The notes beneath the pieces were generated by a model, which saw only the letters and a list, made by a program, of their open reading frames with translations, was not told the DNA's origin and did not search any database. From assembly GCA_000310025.1 (NCBI GenBank), contig FN649740.1, positions 5,377,326 to 5,441,325 on the forward strand: 64,000 bases of DNA. Direction: 5' to 3'. A program made the translations under genes and the position numbers. This DNA comes from Ectocarpus siliculosus. Taxonomy: Eukaryota; Sar; Phaeophyceae; Ectocarpales; Ectocarpaceae. The number at the start of each line of letters is the position of its first letter. Position 1 is the first letter of the stretch. This document shows positions 14,301 through 26,300 of the stretch, one piece after another.

Positions 14301-17300
14301 CTAACCCTCCAACCTTATCCAGCTCTTGCTAAAGAAATCGCAACAAGGATCAACACCAGAGAGGGTCCAGACTGCTGTCATCCTCCGCAATGCTCGAGGA
14401 GCCCACCTCCTCCCACACCATATCGCACCATATCACACCTTCCCCTCCCTCCCTCTGCCTCAACAGACGAGCGGACCACATTCCCTTGAAATTCACGTCT
14501 CAACAAGGACGTCCGGGGGGGGATCTACAGAGCCGGTGCTTGCCAGCCACCTTCAACCTTCCCCGGCGTCTTAGGGGGGGGGGCACCGCCGCTACTCAAA
14601 GTCAATAACAACATGACACATTTTCCATGGCTACCTTGTTCAAAGCATTGGCACTGCTGTACTGGGCACCGTTACTCTCCAACCCGCGCTACCCTGGGCT
14701 CTCGACCGCAACGCCAAGCACTCGTAAGACCGCAGGAGGAGCAACATGGTGTACGTGTGTGTAGCACGCCCAGGGTTGCAGCTTGTAGGCTGCTGCCTTA
14801 CCTTCTTGGTTTCCCTCCAGGAGTCCACCTCCCATTCCCTCTGCCTGACGAGAGAGCACTCCTCGGCTGCGGCCCTGGTCCCGTGAACAGCCGTGAGCAC
14901 GATCATGTCGTGGTGGTGCGCCAGGTATCCCTATTGTATTGTGACAAAAAAACGAAAATTGGCAAAATATATATATGAGTTACTAGATCGCTCGTGGACA
15001 GAAAAACTCAGGGGATAAAAAAAGTTGGGTGTATGTATGTGTGTGCGTGTGAAATGACAGTTCTGAGTGTCACGGCAGGCACCAGCGAATATAAAATCTT
15101 TCGACCATGCGAACATTCGGGGTCAACGTCAGCAGAGTCGGCGGAAAAACGAACGGGCGGTATGTATTGGTATGCATTATGCATAGACAGTGCCGGTACC
15201 GAGTTCGGAAAGCAATGGAAACCCAAGAGAGGCGTTTCTCAAAGGCCGTAGTATGCAGCCAGACTCTCTCGTACCAACGCCTCCCCGAAAGATTTCGTCC
15301 AACCCTGACATCACCGGAACCAACATAAAAAAAAAAAAACACCATTCCATTCCGCGTGATGTCATATCAACCTCTACTGTCCCCAACCTCCCAAGCAGCA
15401 CCCCGCCTCTCTCTCCCTCACAAAATTCCCATTTTCACGTTTTTTCCGATGTCCTCCACAAGTCTTCGCAACCACCGCACGGCAGACCCACGGTTCTCGT
15501 TTGGTGGGTTGCTGCGATACCTCCCAAAATATATTAAGACTGAATCGCAATGATACTGTCAATCCTTCACCTCGATATCGGTCTCGCCGAGAGGCTGCAG
15601 GGGTTGGTAGCCTCCCCTTAGGTGCACCGCGTTCACCGCACGGGTCAAAGATTCGGGGTCGAACCTGTTGCGTGCCAGCATGCTCTGAACGCACAGCAGA
15701 GCGATGAAGGTATAACACAAAGGGAAGACAACAGGGCCCGCCAAGAGGAGAAGGCATGAGGAACAGGTAGGCGGCCCACACAACAACGACGAGAAGAGAA
15801 CGCGGCGCAACTAGAAGAGAATGCGGCACAACTTGCACGTTGAAGCCTTGCCGCCGACCTGGAAAGTTTTTCGAAGTTCAGGGTGCGACCTGACAACTTG
15901 GAGTCAAGTCTTTGGTGGGGGGGATAGAAGTCAACGATCGTAGTAGGTTGTGTGTTCGAAAACGCAAGGGGAAAAACAGGCAATAGACAAAAATAGCAGC
16001 ACATAACGTCACAGCTGAGTGCCGTGTAATTCAGCACAGACTCAACTCAGCTCCCAACTTTAACTTTTCCCTTGTGCCATTCGGCAAAGACTTGGCCAGT
16101 TTGTCCAAAAACATCACCACAGACGACGGCCGTTTTAGTTCGGTGACAGACGCGCCTACTATCGCAATCCAACGCAAGGAGTCGCTGAGACACCTAAATT
16201 CCGTCCCGTCAAACATGAGAAAGCTCACAAGGAGCACGGCCATCCATACCCCGTCCTTCGCCGCTCCGTTCCTTGGTTCAACTCCACGGTAAAGGAAAAA
16301 CCCGCGCGACCCGAACTTAGGTATGTCCGTGAAGTCGACGCCATGTGTGTGAGTGAATGTGTGCACCGTACCGTCCCCTTTTCACATGGAGGTCAGTCTT
16401 TACGCATTTCATGGGTATATTGCCCGGATGTACATATAAGCCGGGGTCAGACAGGAGGAAGACCACCCATACACACAAAAAAAAAATGATCTGCTCTTCA
16501 AGAAGAGGGTACAACATTAGCGACAATCAACGGAAAGCCTATTTCACCCTTTCTCACCCCGCCTTTGAGCTCCTGTTTCTGTTCGGCCACTTCAGCGGTT
16601 ACCCCAAGCGACACCGCCTCTCTCCGGCTCCTAGCGGCTGCCTCGGCTCCCATCCGCAGTGATCCTCGTTCCTATCGTGCATACAGCAGTATCACAGAAG
16701 AACATGGTTGGTCAAATGTACTTCGACGTAACCGATAAGTATTAGGAGAATAGAACAAAAACATAATAAAATTGCCAGATGATATTGCCAGATTGTATTG
16801 CTAGATTGTATTGCCAGATTGTGGTGTCTCGAAAGGGAGCATGGGGTGTTTTGAGTGAGAAGTACTCCGCGCTAGCGCCGAGGGTAGGAAGGAGTGCTTC
16901 GATCTCGCAGGTGCCTTTGTCTGCCCGTGTAGATGAGCAGAAGTTCCATCCACGAAAATACGGAGGAGTAGAGCTATTATATGTAGCAGACCATAGCAGA
17001 CCAATACCACAGGTCTATTGGACGGAATCGCGCTAGCGAGACAAAATAACCCCAACCGAAGTGCACAGAGGGGTGCTTGTACCGAACACATGACCGTCTA
17101 GAATAGACTGCGGAAGGTAAAGGGTCGAGGGTAAGCAAGACGAAACCGTTACCGAAGTACGACCTCGAGCAACACGCCATGTTGCTACATGCTATCCTTG
17201 CAGAGCAACCACAGGCATAGGTTCCATGGGTGGCGTAGCCCATCGAACTGCTCTTTATCATGCGCCCGGGGCACCATTGGCACGACCGACTGACGTGTCT

Positions 17301-18885
17301 GCTGTGAAGGTGTGAAGGTGTGTGAAAGATATAGGACACGATGATACCAAGCGACGTGCTCACTACGGTACTACCGTACTCGTGGAAATGTGTATCACAC
17401 GCAAGCCCTTTCAAGACTCTTTTTCTCTACTACGGGCGAGGAGAGGAGAAGGTCAAATCCAAAATGAATTACCAAGTACATCACATGCATACGTTTTCGG
17501 AAAGCTCTCGACGAGCCGGTTCCAACGCCTTCCGCTATAGTCGGCACCGCCCCTCTTCGCCGCGGAGTACTATTTATATCATACCAGTACGGTCGCCCCG
17601 GTGGTCTAGTTGGTATCCTCGAAACCTTCTAGAGGTCAGGTCAGGGGTTCGGATCCCGGCGCAAGCGAGCTTTTCTTGCAAAAGTGAGTTTTTCTCTCGC
17701 TTCCGCTCCTGGCCTAGTGGATAGCGCTAGTTCGTGCGTACACAGAGGGAAGAGAGTGCTGAACTCTTCTCGCATTAAAAATCGAAGGCAAAGTACCGCA
17801 GGAGGGGAGGGTAGAGAGGGGCTCTGCTGTGTGACCACGGGTTGGAGTAAACGGCACGAGTGCTGTGAGCGCTGATTTGAAGTGAAGACAAAAAAAAAAA
17901 AAAAAATGAGCTTTCAATATCGGTCCAGGGTGTGTGATATTTAACGTCACCCACGGAATCAGGTGCCCTTGATCTATAGCAACCTACGGTCGAATAGTCT
18001 GGTGTCACAGCAACGTGCCCCGAAAGAATGGCCCTTGGAGGTTGACGCTATGGGCGTGCACGTGTGCCTACACATGAGGCACCCCACGGCGGTGCTGCTG
18101 TGGGCATCCACATTGACATGTCCGCACGTTTCAAACTTTTGTAGCCAATAGCTATACAGCACCTATGACAGGAAAGAGGGTCCGACAAAGAAGGATGTTT
18201 TCGGCTTGGACCGCAGCAGCGGTGTCAACCCAAACAACGGGCAACAGCAGTGCACATCTACAGCTACCGGAGTTTGCACCAGCGCCCGACTGGCATATCC
18301 GCAATGTAGTGCACAATGCTGCCTGCAGACTAGAATGCTCCGAGCTGGGGAGCAAGAAAATATGCACCTTGAGAGAAAGCACACAGGGCTGAAGATTTCT
18401 GTTAGTGAACAACCGGGAGGCTACGGTTGGGCGACTCAACTACTGTAAACCCAATGAGACATTGAACAATCGGTCGCCATCAAAATTCAAACCGGGGACT
18501 ACCGCAAGTAAGCGCAGGCTTGCAGGCGGCAAAATAAAGCTGGCCGTTTGATTTACGACAACAGCGGACTCTGCACCACAAAGACAAAACCCAGTCCAAC
18601 GACGCAGCCAGGGAAAGAGCGACACATCAACAGCTCCAGACAGAGAGAGCGAAGGGATGGATGGGAGAAGGACACATGGTAGGCAGGCACTCAGGCACTC
18701 ACGATCTCAGCCAAGCTCTTGTCGAGGCGGGGGATGCCATCCGGTCGTGCGATGTGCGTGAGGAGGCTCTCGCTGCCCATCATCAAGGCCTGCAGGTCCA
18801 TCTCCACAGATTGACTACTGCCGCCTCGACCAACCCCACCGCCGAAGCCATTTCCACCACCACTACCGCCAATGCTTGCATCCAT
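2362..18885 (-). CDS. NUP93: Nucleoporin NUP93/NIC96, scaffold of the nuclear pore inner ring
   Basis: NUP93 is an alpha-helical scaffold protein of the inner ring of the nuclear pore. I rebuilt 24 exons, in transcript order: 18885-18703, 16671-16558, 15684-15571, 14930-14802, 13915-13760, 13171-13028, 12265-12153, 11605-11491, 10960-10850, 10259-10112, 9689-9599, 8975-8888, 8282-8199, 7969-7908, 7442-7319, 6800-6621, 5897-5763, 5436-5371, 4820-4683, 4417-4355, 3786-3710, 3200-3071, 2836-2717, 2484-2362. All junctions are GT-AG and all phases agree, giving 935 residues against 819 in human. Family landmarks run in order: GGYQPLQPLGETDIE (animal TTFEPLEPVKDTDIQ), LPVWPQIFLCLRCG (animal HPVWALIYYCMRCG), ETIEDYMWFKLSFV (animal TEDYLWLKLNQV), TYAYVNVLLYTQQLEAAVAF, and a helical end AMVGFAGRL. 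The least certain points are the start codon, exon 14 (7969-7908) and the exact acceptor of exon 15. Sequence identity to animals is low, but the collinearity is unmistakable. Confidence 0.95.
10070..10104. repeat. CAG/CAA trinucleotide tract in a NUP93 intron
   Basis: Four to five CAG units are followed by eight CAA units. They sit about 8 bases past the 5' splice site of NUP93 exon 10 (donor CAAG|gtatgc at 10112, minus strand). On the transcript this reads as a (UUG)n(CUG)n tract just downstream of the donor. The poly-Gln, poly-Asn and poly-Cys open frames here are by-products of the repeat. Confidence 0.85.
10974..11174. repeat. Five-copy 40-bp tandem repeat next to a NUP93 splice acceptor
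   Basis: Five head-to-tail copies of a 40-bp unit are present, beginning catgcaaggcatgtcaacca and continuing tacaagacaccatgtccagc. They differ by a few substitutions (tcaacc or tccacc; cacc or catc; ccag or caac). On the minus strand the array ends only about 13 bases before the acceptor of NUP93 exon 9 (exon starts 10960), so the repeat must occupy the region where the branch point normally lies. There are no spacers between units, so it is a minisatellite and not a CRISPR array. Confidence 0.95.
13337..13506. repeat. Nine-copy 19-bp minisatellite in a NUP93 intron
   Basis: The unit ttgatcggctaacttctag is repeated about nine times without spacers. The first four copies start ttg and the later ones ctg, so the array expanded from two variants in blocks. 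The last copy carries gattgg in place of gatcgg. It lies entirely in the intron between NUP93 exons 5 and 6. Confidence 0.95.
17480..17943 (+). mobile_element. Copy of a short inverted-repeat element (MITE-like), interrupted
   Basis: The core around 17491-17560 (acgttttcggaaagctctcg, then gacgagccggttccaacgcc) and the right end at 17907-17943 (gagctttcaatatcggtcca followed by gggtgtgtgatat) match elements at 42862-43053 and 35059-35270 and the half copy at 37993. The left terminal repeat is degraded. Between core and right end sits a SINE-like insert. It lies in the first NUP93 intron (16672-18702). Confidence 0.7.
17595..17906 (+). mobile_element. tRNA-derived SINE-like insertion
   Basis: The left end resembles a tRNA gene. 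It has an A box (tggtctagttggt, about 17603), a possible anticodon-type stem, and a B box (ggttcggatcc, 17646-17656) spaced as in RNA polymerase III promoters. A second tRNA-like A box (tggcctagtggatagcgc) starts at 17710. The right end closes with gtgaagac and 17 A residues (to 17906). That layout of tRNA-like head, unrelated body and A tail is typical of SINEs. The 3' end resembles sequences at 38982 and 47467. The acceptor stem does not pair (5' gccccgg against 3' ccggcgc), so it is not a working tRNA gene. Confidence 0.7.
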
Positions 18886-20520
18886 CTTGTGTGCGCCGGT
18901 TTCGCTGTAGGGCAGCAGCCGAGTGACAGAGCACAGCGGCAGAGAACAGAGGCTGGGGGGTACACAGTTGGGAAACTGACGGAGGAGTGGAGTTGCATGC
19001 GGTTCACGAGGCTTCTCACAATAAACACTATTTTTTTTTTCGGAGGTCCGAAGGTGTGCGAGGTGCGAGGAGGGTGTGGAGTGCGGATTCCGCCCAGAGG
19101 ATCGACAAGTATGGATGCCTTTAGCGAGAGGGGTGAAGTTCCCTGCCAAGATGGCGTGTGTTTAGGCCAAGACGTCCGAAGGACCTCCAGGTAGCTCCTT
19201 CGAAGCTGGAAGCAAGGTGGGTCGTCACGTTGCGAAATGAGCCGCATCCATGAAGATCTTTACACCGGTTCCTATTATAATTGTGAGTGACCGACCCCGA
19301 TTCCTGCAGCTGTGTACACACAATAGTACTGTAGCTCAACTCCGTAGTAGAGGAGCCAGCAAAATAGACCAGGGGGATATGGCGAGCTCGACGGAAACAG
19401 ATGGGTGCGCTAGGCTGATCGTGCGAGCGACCGTGCTACGGGGATTTACGCTCGAGAAGTAACTGCTGTATGCATACATACAGTCTACAGTCGATCACGT
19501 AACACACAAACCTAACAACCAACTTCGAACGATGCGAGAAGATTTTCTGCTTTGGATCCGTGTCGAGTGGCGAGGTCGTCGTGAGAGGTGCACGGGTGGA
19601 CGTCTGTCGAGGAACCACAACAAACGGTCTGCAGCATGATTCGAGGGGTGGTACAGTAGGTGTTTCCACCAATGCAATATTCACGGCCGGCCCTGGGGTG
19701 AGGGCTCACGGCTTGTCCTCGGCACATTTGATTGTTGATCCGCTTTCTGTGGTACAAGGCTTGCCCAACCCTACTTTGTACCGAATCGTTGGCGGGGACC
19801 ATACATGTATACTTCAATCGATATCGGCTTCGAAACGTGCCATGAAAGAGTGAGGAAATACGTCGCTGTGTGGAGGTGAAGAGGTCTCAAGGTGATATCT
19901 AGCCACTGGCGCTCCACTGATACTGATGACGATCACGAGCGTCGGCCACCTTGACATTTGCCGCCCTAGACTTGTGTCCGACCCCTTTGATAATGTACCG
20001 AACAGATACCGATCCTATGCTCCCGAACGCCACACTCTGAAGTGAGTGAAGAGGGTCCGGCGATAAAAAGGGCGCGTATGAGAATAGAGTATCCTCGTTT
20101 CGACTTCCACGCAGAAAATGGGGGGGATACGGCAGGGTCTGTACTGCAACCGTGCCTACCTTACCAAGTCATTCTTTCAATTTCCAATGGTGTAAAGAGC
20201 TCGTCGTTCCCAACAAAGAAACACACCCAAAGATGTTGGGTGTTGTTCTCCTATGTTAGAGATGTATTCAAGCCGTCAGAAATAGCAAAGCCATTTCGCT
20301 GCGTAGACTGCGGAAAGCAGAGCCCTACCCACGCACGCCGCGTTGTGACTGAGAACTTTTCACACTGCAGCAGGTTGTTGATGTGCCGACGACCCACTCA
20401 TACACCATGTAAAACCACCCTCTAAAATTCCTTTTTTTCTCACCCTACACTTTCAACAGAAACCACCAACACTTCCTCGTCTGAGAGGACGCCACCGCTG
20501 CTGCCCCGAAACAGAGAAAA
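18886..20520. other. Divergent intergenic region between NUP93 and the WW-domain gene
   Basis: These 1.6 kb separate two start codons on opposite strands, so both promoters and 5' untranslated regions should be here. I recognise no convincing TATA or initiator element, no exon with supporting phase, and only a short T run (about 19030-19039). The open frame upstream of the NUP93 start stays open to 19149 in the same frame but reads like non-coding sequence. Confidence 0.5.
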
Positions 20521-23328
20521 ATGCACACGGCAGCCGTTCGCTTCTCTGCGCTCGGCACGAGGATCGCGGCCGTGGCGCCGCCGCCTTTCTCCGCCCCGCC
20601 CGAAACAACCGACACTGCCCTCGCTTCCGAAGAACGACTCTGGAAGTGGAACCAGACTGACACCGCTGGGACGGCGAGGGTAAAGACAGTGGAAGGAGCG
20701 AAGAAAAGGGTGAAATCAACCCGGCCGGCAAGCGCCCCTCTCCGCAGAAGAACCGGTGGAGGTATTGCACACGGCGGCGGTGACGGCGGGGCGTCGGCCA
20801 GGGGGTGCCCACCCCGGCAGCTCAAGAAATCGCGACGGCAGAAGAAAGCCGTGGCAAGGGATGGCATCGATGTTTCCGGGGCCTCTGGCATGCTTGCACG
20901 GCGCGTGCAACCGGGGAAGGTGGAGAAGGTTGTGTTTGGTGGTTGGGGCCAACAGGGTCAACTGGGTTGCGGGAGAGGCGGGCAAACCTCAAAGAGAAGT
21001 GTACCTGCGTTTCTCGTTGAATGTGTGTAGCAACAGGGTGGCATTCTTCCCGGAAACATTTTTATCGACAGCAGTACCGTTTGGTTTGCTTCGCCCGGAG
21101 GCGGCGATTTCGACCGAATCCTTTTTCACCGTGCACGAATGCCTTCACTATCTCCGTGAAACAACAATAGGCAGGGCCCACAAATCCTCGAGCTTTGAGG
21201 CATCGCTGAACCTGTTGATGTAGGACGGACCTGTTTACTGTGCCGTTGCAACCGGTTTGCATGACCAAACCTTTCTGGTCAGAAAGAATGCCCGAGGTAG
21301 AAACATGCATGGCCACATAGAGGTGATGGTGACCGCACACACCATGATCGTGTTACTGCTACCGTTGTGAACGCTGGGTACAATCACCACACGCAGCCGA
21401 GGGCTCGCCCGTCATCCGCTCAGTCATCCTCAAGGACGACAGCATCCCCTTCGACGGCAGCGGCAACCGGGACTAACACCACCACCAACAGAACCCATGC
21501 GCATCGAGGCTATCGCCGAAAAATACTACCTCCCCCACGAGATGACAACAGCAGCGCAAGCGGCGATTGGGCCGGTGGCGGTGGCGGTTGCAGACGTGCC
21601 GGTGGGGGGCGGAGAGATTGCGAAACGGGCGAGTTTCTCGCGCAGCGGGTGGCGAGAGCGCCGATGGCTCCGGAAGCGTTGAATTTCGGCGGGGGTATGC
21701 GAAACGCCCGGGATTGGGATGACCGCGGCGCCTTGGCGCTTGCTCCGACCGCTTCATCACGGAGGGCAGTTGCCGCCAAGCTGGCGGCATCCGCGGCACG
21801 TTCGGCTGAGGTGAGAGAAATAGGGTCTTCGGGCACGAACTAGACCTGCCTGCGGTTCAAGAAAACGGAAGATTGCCAACGCAAAACTGAAACGTTCAGG
21901 ATTAGCTTTGATTGTGTGTCCCTTACCTTTATCCGAATCTATTAGACCTTTGGTATGACAGAATGAACACATGCGCGTACCACAATATTAGCTCGGTTAT
22001 GATGTGGCAGATACTCAACGGGTGCCAGGGTCTACAGCAGTATTATCGACACCGTACGTTTGACAGAGGATAGACAGGCCTGTCCATGTTCGCTTACCGG
22101 CACCCGAGTCCCCCTGATTTTCGATCGATGTTGTGACGTACCGTCTGAGAACAGACGACTCTGCATTCTCACCTCGGATTTGGAACACAACCCAGACGTG
22201 CGCTAGTGCTTTGAAGAAACCATCCAAGACCACACTCGCCCAGCCATTGATGCCAATACCCATAAGCACAGTAGGTTGAGCCGAATCCTCCTCGATCCCC
22301 TGCCCTCGCAGGACCTCGAGAACTGCCTGACGTAGATATACTGCATGACATCTCTTTCAGATGTCAGTCGCGACGTTGCCATGGGCGACCTTTGTAGGCA
22401 TCCTCAGAGAGATAAAACGACAACACATTAGGTTCCCTGTCAGTGGTCGCCTATCCCGCACGATCCATAATCAGCCAGCCTGAAATCGAGCTACCCGTCT
22501 CCAGGCGGCGGCCAGAGCTGCTGGGACATGGGAATCCCCGGATAGGGAAAGGGCGCGAAGAGGGGCGGCGGGAGCCGGTAGGCCGTACATGAGCAGGGCC
22601 GAGCTTGCCGCGGAGGGATCAAAGGAACTGGCCGAGTTGAGGTATGTGCTTTCAGTACATTTTCTCTTTTCTGCTACGTGGTCTGGACGTGAGATCATCA
22701 CGGTTCCCTTTGTAGAAAACGCATTCAACTATTCCCCACAAACTAATCCCCACAATAAATGTTGTCACGATTTGCGTGTTCTGTCATTACAATAGCACAC
22801 AATACCATCCCCTCCCCGGCTTGCTAGGATTCCATTCGATACATTCTCGTAGTATGCTCTTGCCGAAAGAAGTTAATTGAGAGTTTTGTCACGAGCGTTA
22901 CATCGAGCAACGAGGGCTCGAGCTAATGCAGGATTATTGTTTTTTTATGCTATAGGCTAGATACACAAGTGGCGCCTGGGTAGATCCATGCCGTGCACCA
23001 TTTGTGGAAAATAAAACGGTCCAGCGTGTGCCGACAGAACCCCCTTGCCCACCTTGCCGTTGCGCAGGAAGGAAGTTGAGCACTGGAAAGCAGAAACTGA
23101 AAATGCCCGTGCGGAGGCCAACGAAGCCCGAAAGCGGCTGGAGGATCAGGAGGAAAATGTGGCAGGCGTGCTCCATCGGTCGGCAGAGGAAAGTAGAATA
23201 TTTCGCCATCGATGATATCTGGAGGCACGCGACAAGCGTAGGTTTGAGTTAGATCTTCCTATGTAAGCCCGCATGAACGCACATGCTCTCCTGGTTGCAT
23301 ATTACCCAGAACCAGGTCACATGAATGG

Positions 23329-23392
<64 letters not shown>

Positions 23393-26300
23393 CTCTGTCT
23401 CTCGTGTTCTCTCATGGAGGCCCGCTACAATATCCTCTGCTAGTTTTCTTTCGTTGTTCGACAGATGCGACAAAGCCTTGCTTACTTGTCAAGTCTGTCC
23501 TTCCCATGTGATGAATAGATGTTGCCGACCTACCGTTATGGCCTGGATCTCACGGGCAACGGCTCGGCGAAGAATGGGCCCAGTAGAGGGCCGCCGCAGC
23601 GACAGCAGTTAGCGATCTTGGAGCATCGCAGAGAGTTGGAAAAGTCGCTTGTGGTCTGCCGATTGAGAGAGCAGGTGAGATCGATTGTCCTGTTGCTGTT
23701 GTTACTGTTGTTGCTGCTGTTGTTGTCGTTGTTGTTGTTGTTGCTGTTGTCGACGTCATTGTCGTCATTTCTGTCGTTGTCAACGTTGCCGTCGTCGTCG
23801 TTGCCGTTGTGACCATTGGCGTTGTCGTCGTGGTTGCTGTCGCCGACCTCCTCGCCCTTGTTGTTCTTATTGGTATCTTTGTGGCTGGTTTCGTCCAAGC
23901 TTCAAGCTATAGCTATCTTTGGTGGGCCCACAGAAGGGAGGAACGAGCATGTATCTTTTTGGCGAGCATGATTTAAATCCGGTCGTCGGTACATTTCCAA
24001 AGGAAGGCCCGGAATGTCGTCCCGAACCCGGCATCGCAGGGCATCACCCGTTTCGAGGAAATCTGTTTCTGTGAGCCGGACGTGATCATCACATGATTCT
24101 GGCGACGACAGTAGACAAAATACGATGAACCTCACGTACCATAACGCACAACGCTGCGCACGGCTCAATGTAAGTAATTGCCCCCGAGCCTGTACATTCG
24201 CTGCTTCCTCCGTGAAACCTGTTTTGGCTTTTCGACAACCACTCACAGTTGTCACGAGTGACAGAACGACTGGCCCATACGGAGGAGGAACTCATGCGCT
24301 TGAAACGGTCGTGCCAGTTCACTGCCCTCGCGGAGATGCTTACGGCAGGGGAGGAGTACGTGAGCGAGGTACTGAAAAACGACATTGAAATGATTGTTGG
24401 GGTACACGGGTATACGTTGACGCCGCTGCTTGGGCCCGAGATAGTCAGTAGCTCTGACCTATTCCTCGGTACCCAGGAGGGAGACGTTGGGTAAGCGGCA
24501 CCAACTTACCATTGCCAGGTCGGCGGTCCAGCTCTGGTTGGTCTGAAAAGACAGGCCTGAACGGCTATTCACACAGCATGTCCCGGATGTTCCATTGAAC
24601 GTGTGCCGTCTTGTGCATCCGTAACTCACCAACTGAGACTACCAAGGAAAAGGTTCATTAGTTCTCACGGGACATTGTTCTGTAGGACGAATGCAACAGC
24701 TTCACTTCAACGAAACGCTGATCACCCCAGACTTCGAAGCAACACAACGGGAGGACGCTGCTTGTTGAATGAAACTTCAAGCCATAGGATAGTAACCGAC
24801 TGCATCCTTACCGTGCGGAGTGAGCCAAGAGTAGCAGTAGTCATAGCCTCAGAAAGTTCAAAGTCTGCGCAATTCCAAGCAACTGCTTTTGCCGATTGCT
24901 TTCTCACGCTGAAGCGTTCGTTCCAATGAGCTAGCTGTCAAGTTTCCAACAAACGAAACTGCCAATTTTCAGGTGGAGCGACTGAGAGCGAAGCTCGATG
25001 AGAATCCCAACGGTAGCGGTACCTCCCCTGCGAGGGCGGCATGTCCGGCACCATTCATGTCACGCGTGGTGGACATTCCATCAGCAGTGACAGCGCTAAA
25101 ACCGAAAACGTCGCATAAACGGGGGACCACAAGACCAGAGAAGGAAGAAGAGCCAATTAGGAACGGTTCCCCCTCCGTAGCCGTTTATCCGGCGGACAAG
25201 GAGGAATGCAGCTTGTCTTCGGACGGCGCAATGTCGACCCGACACAACCCCCGACAAGAGGATGCGGGCCGAGACCATAGTCGACAGCGACCCCACAACC
25301 CCCGTAACCCTGACGACCTCCCCCAGCAGCAGCACCAGCTACAACAACACCAACAACAAGGGTACCCTCAAAGCCCCCAAACAGCGACCAGCCCGCAAGA
25401 GAGTGCTGTTCGCGATCGGGAGGACGCCCGAGGGGGCCGACAACGACAGCGGAAAGGAGAAGTGCTTGTTAGCTCTCGGGCCAAGGCGGGGCTTCTCGGC
25501 GTCCTCGCCCCAGGAGGAAGTCGGGGGTACATGAAAATCGACGGCCCGATCGCTACGGGGTCCTCGTTGGGAAGAGATCGCGCCAAACGAGGTGAGACGG
25601 GCCTGGGATGGCCGGTGCGCTTGCAATGGTGGGGGGGGGAGTGAATGCCTTCGGTAGATTGTTCGAGGTCAAGAGTATACATTTTTTCCTCTGGGTATGA
25701 CGTGTTGTAGCATGATCCCCTTCCCAGACAACCTTTGCCCTCACCCTCATCCTTTTGAGGAATAGTTTTTCCGAAGTGTAGAATCACCGAGCAGTTCTGC
25801 CGCAGATACTGAACAAAATATGATAAATGAAGTGGCGTCCCGCCTTCATTGTCTCATGACTGCGTCTTCCTCGGTGCGTTGCCCTCTGCCGTCTGGTCGA
25901 ACCGCCGCCACAACACAATAAATACACCAGTAGGCGTGGATGCGAGAGGAGCGTCTGGCGCAGAAAAAGGCGGGAGGGTGGGTCTGACCACGGAAATGGA
26001 GGTCGACGTGATGAAGGGACTAGTGCTGGCACAGCACCAGAGAATCGAGAGACAACGGACGAGGATGCAGGAGCTAGAGCGAGACCTTAGGTGAGGGTCG
26101 ATCCCCTTGAGAGCCAACTTCACAACGGGCTCTCTTAAGCTGCTGGTGCGCTGCCCACGGAGGCTGTTGGCCGAAGGTTGCCAGCAATACGCAGAACGTG
26201 CTCAGTGCGCACAACATTCTGTGAAGCATGAAAACACGAAACGCATCCGATCAACGGGTTTGGGGGAAAATCACCACATGGATGTTCGACTGCGGAATCG

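Noticed and set aside
17595-17667. Functional tRNA gene
   Set aside because: A and B boxes are good, but the acceptor stem does not pair and the anticodon arm is irregular, so a tRNA-derived SINE head fits better.
23519-23812. Leu-rich tail of the 23519 open frame
   Set aside because: After the Gln at 23674 a consensus donor (CAG|gtgaga) occurs, and the poly-Leu that follows is a TTG repeat in the intron.
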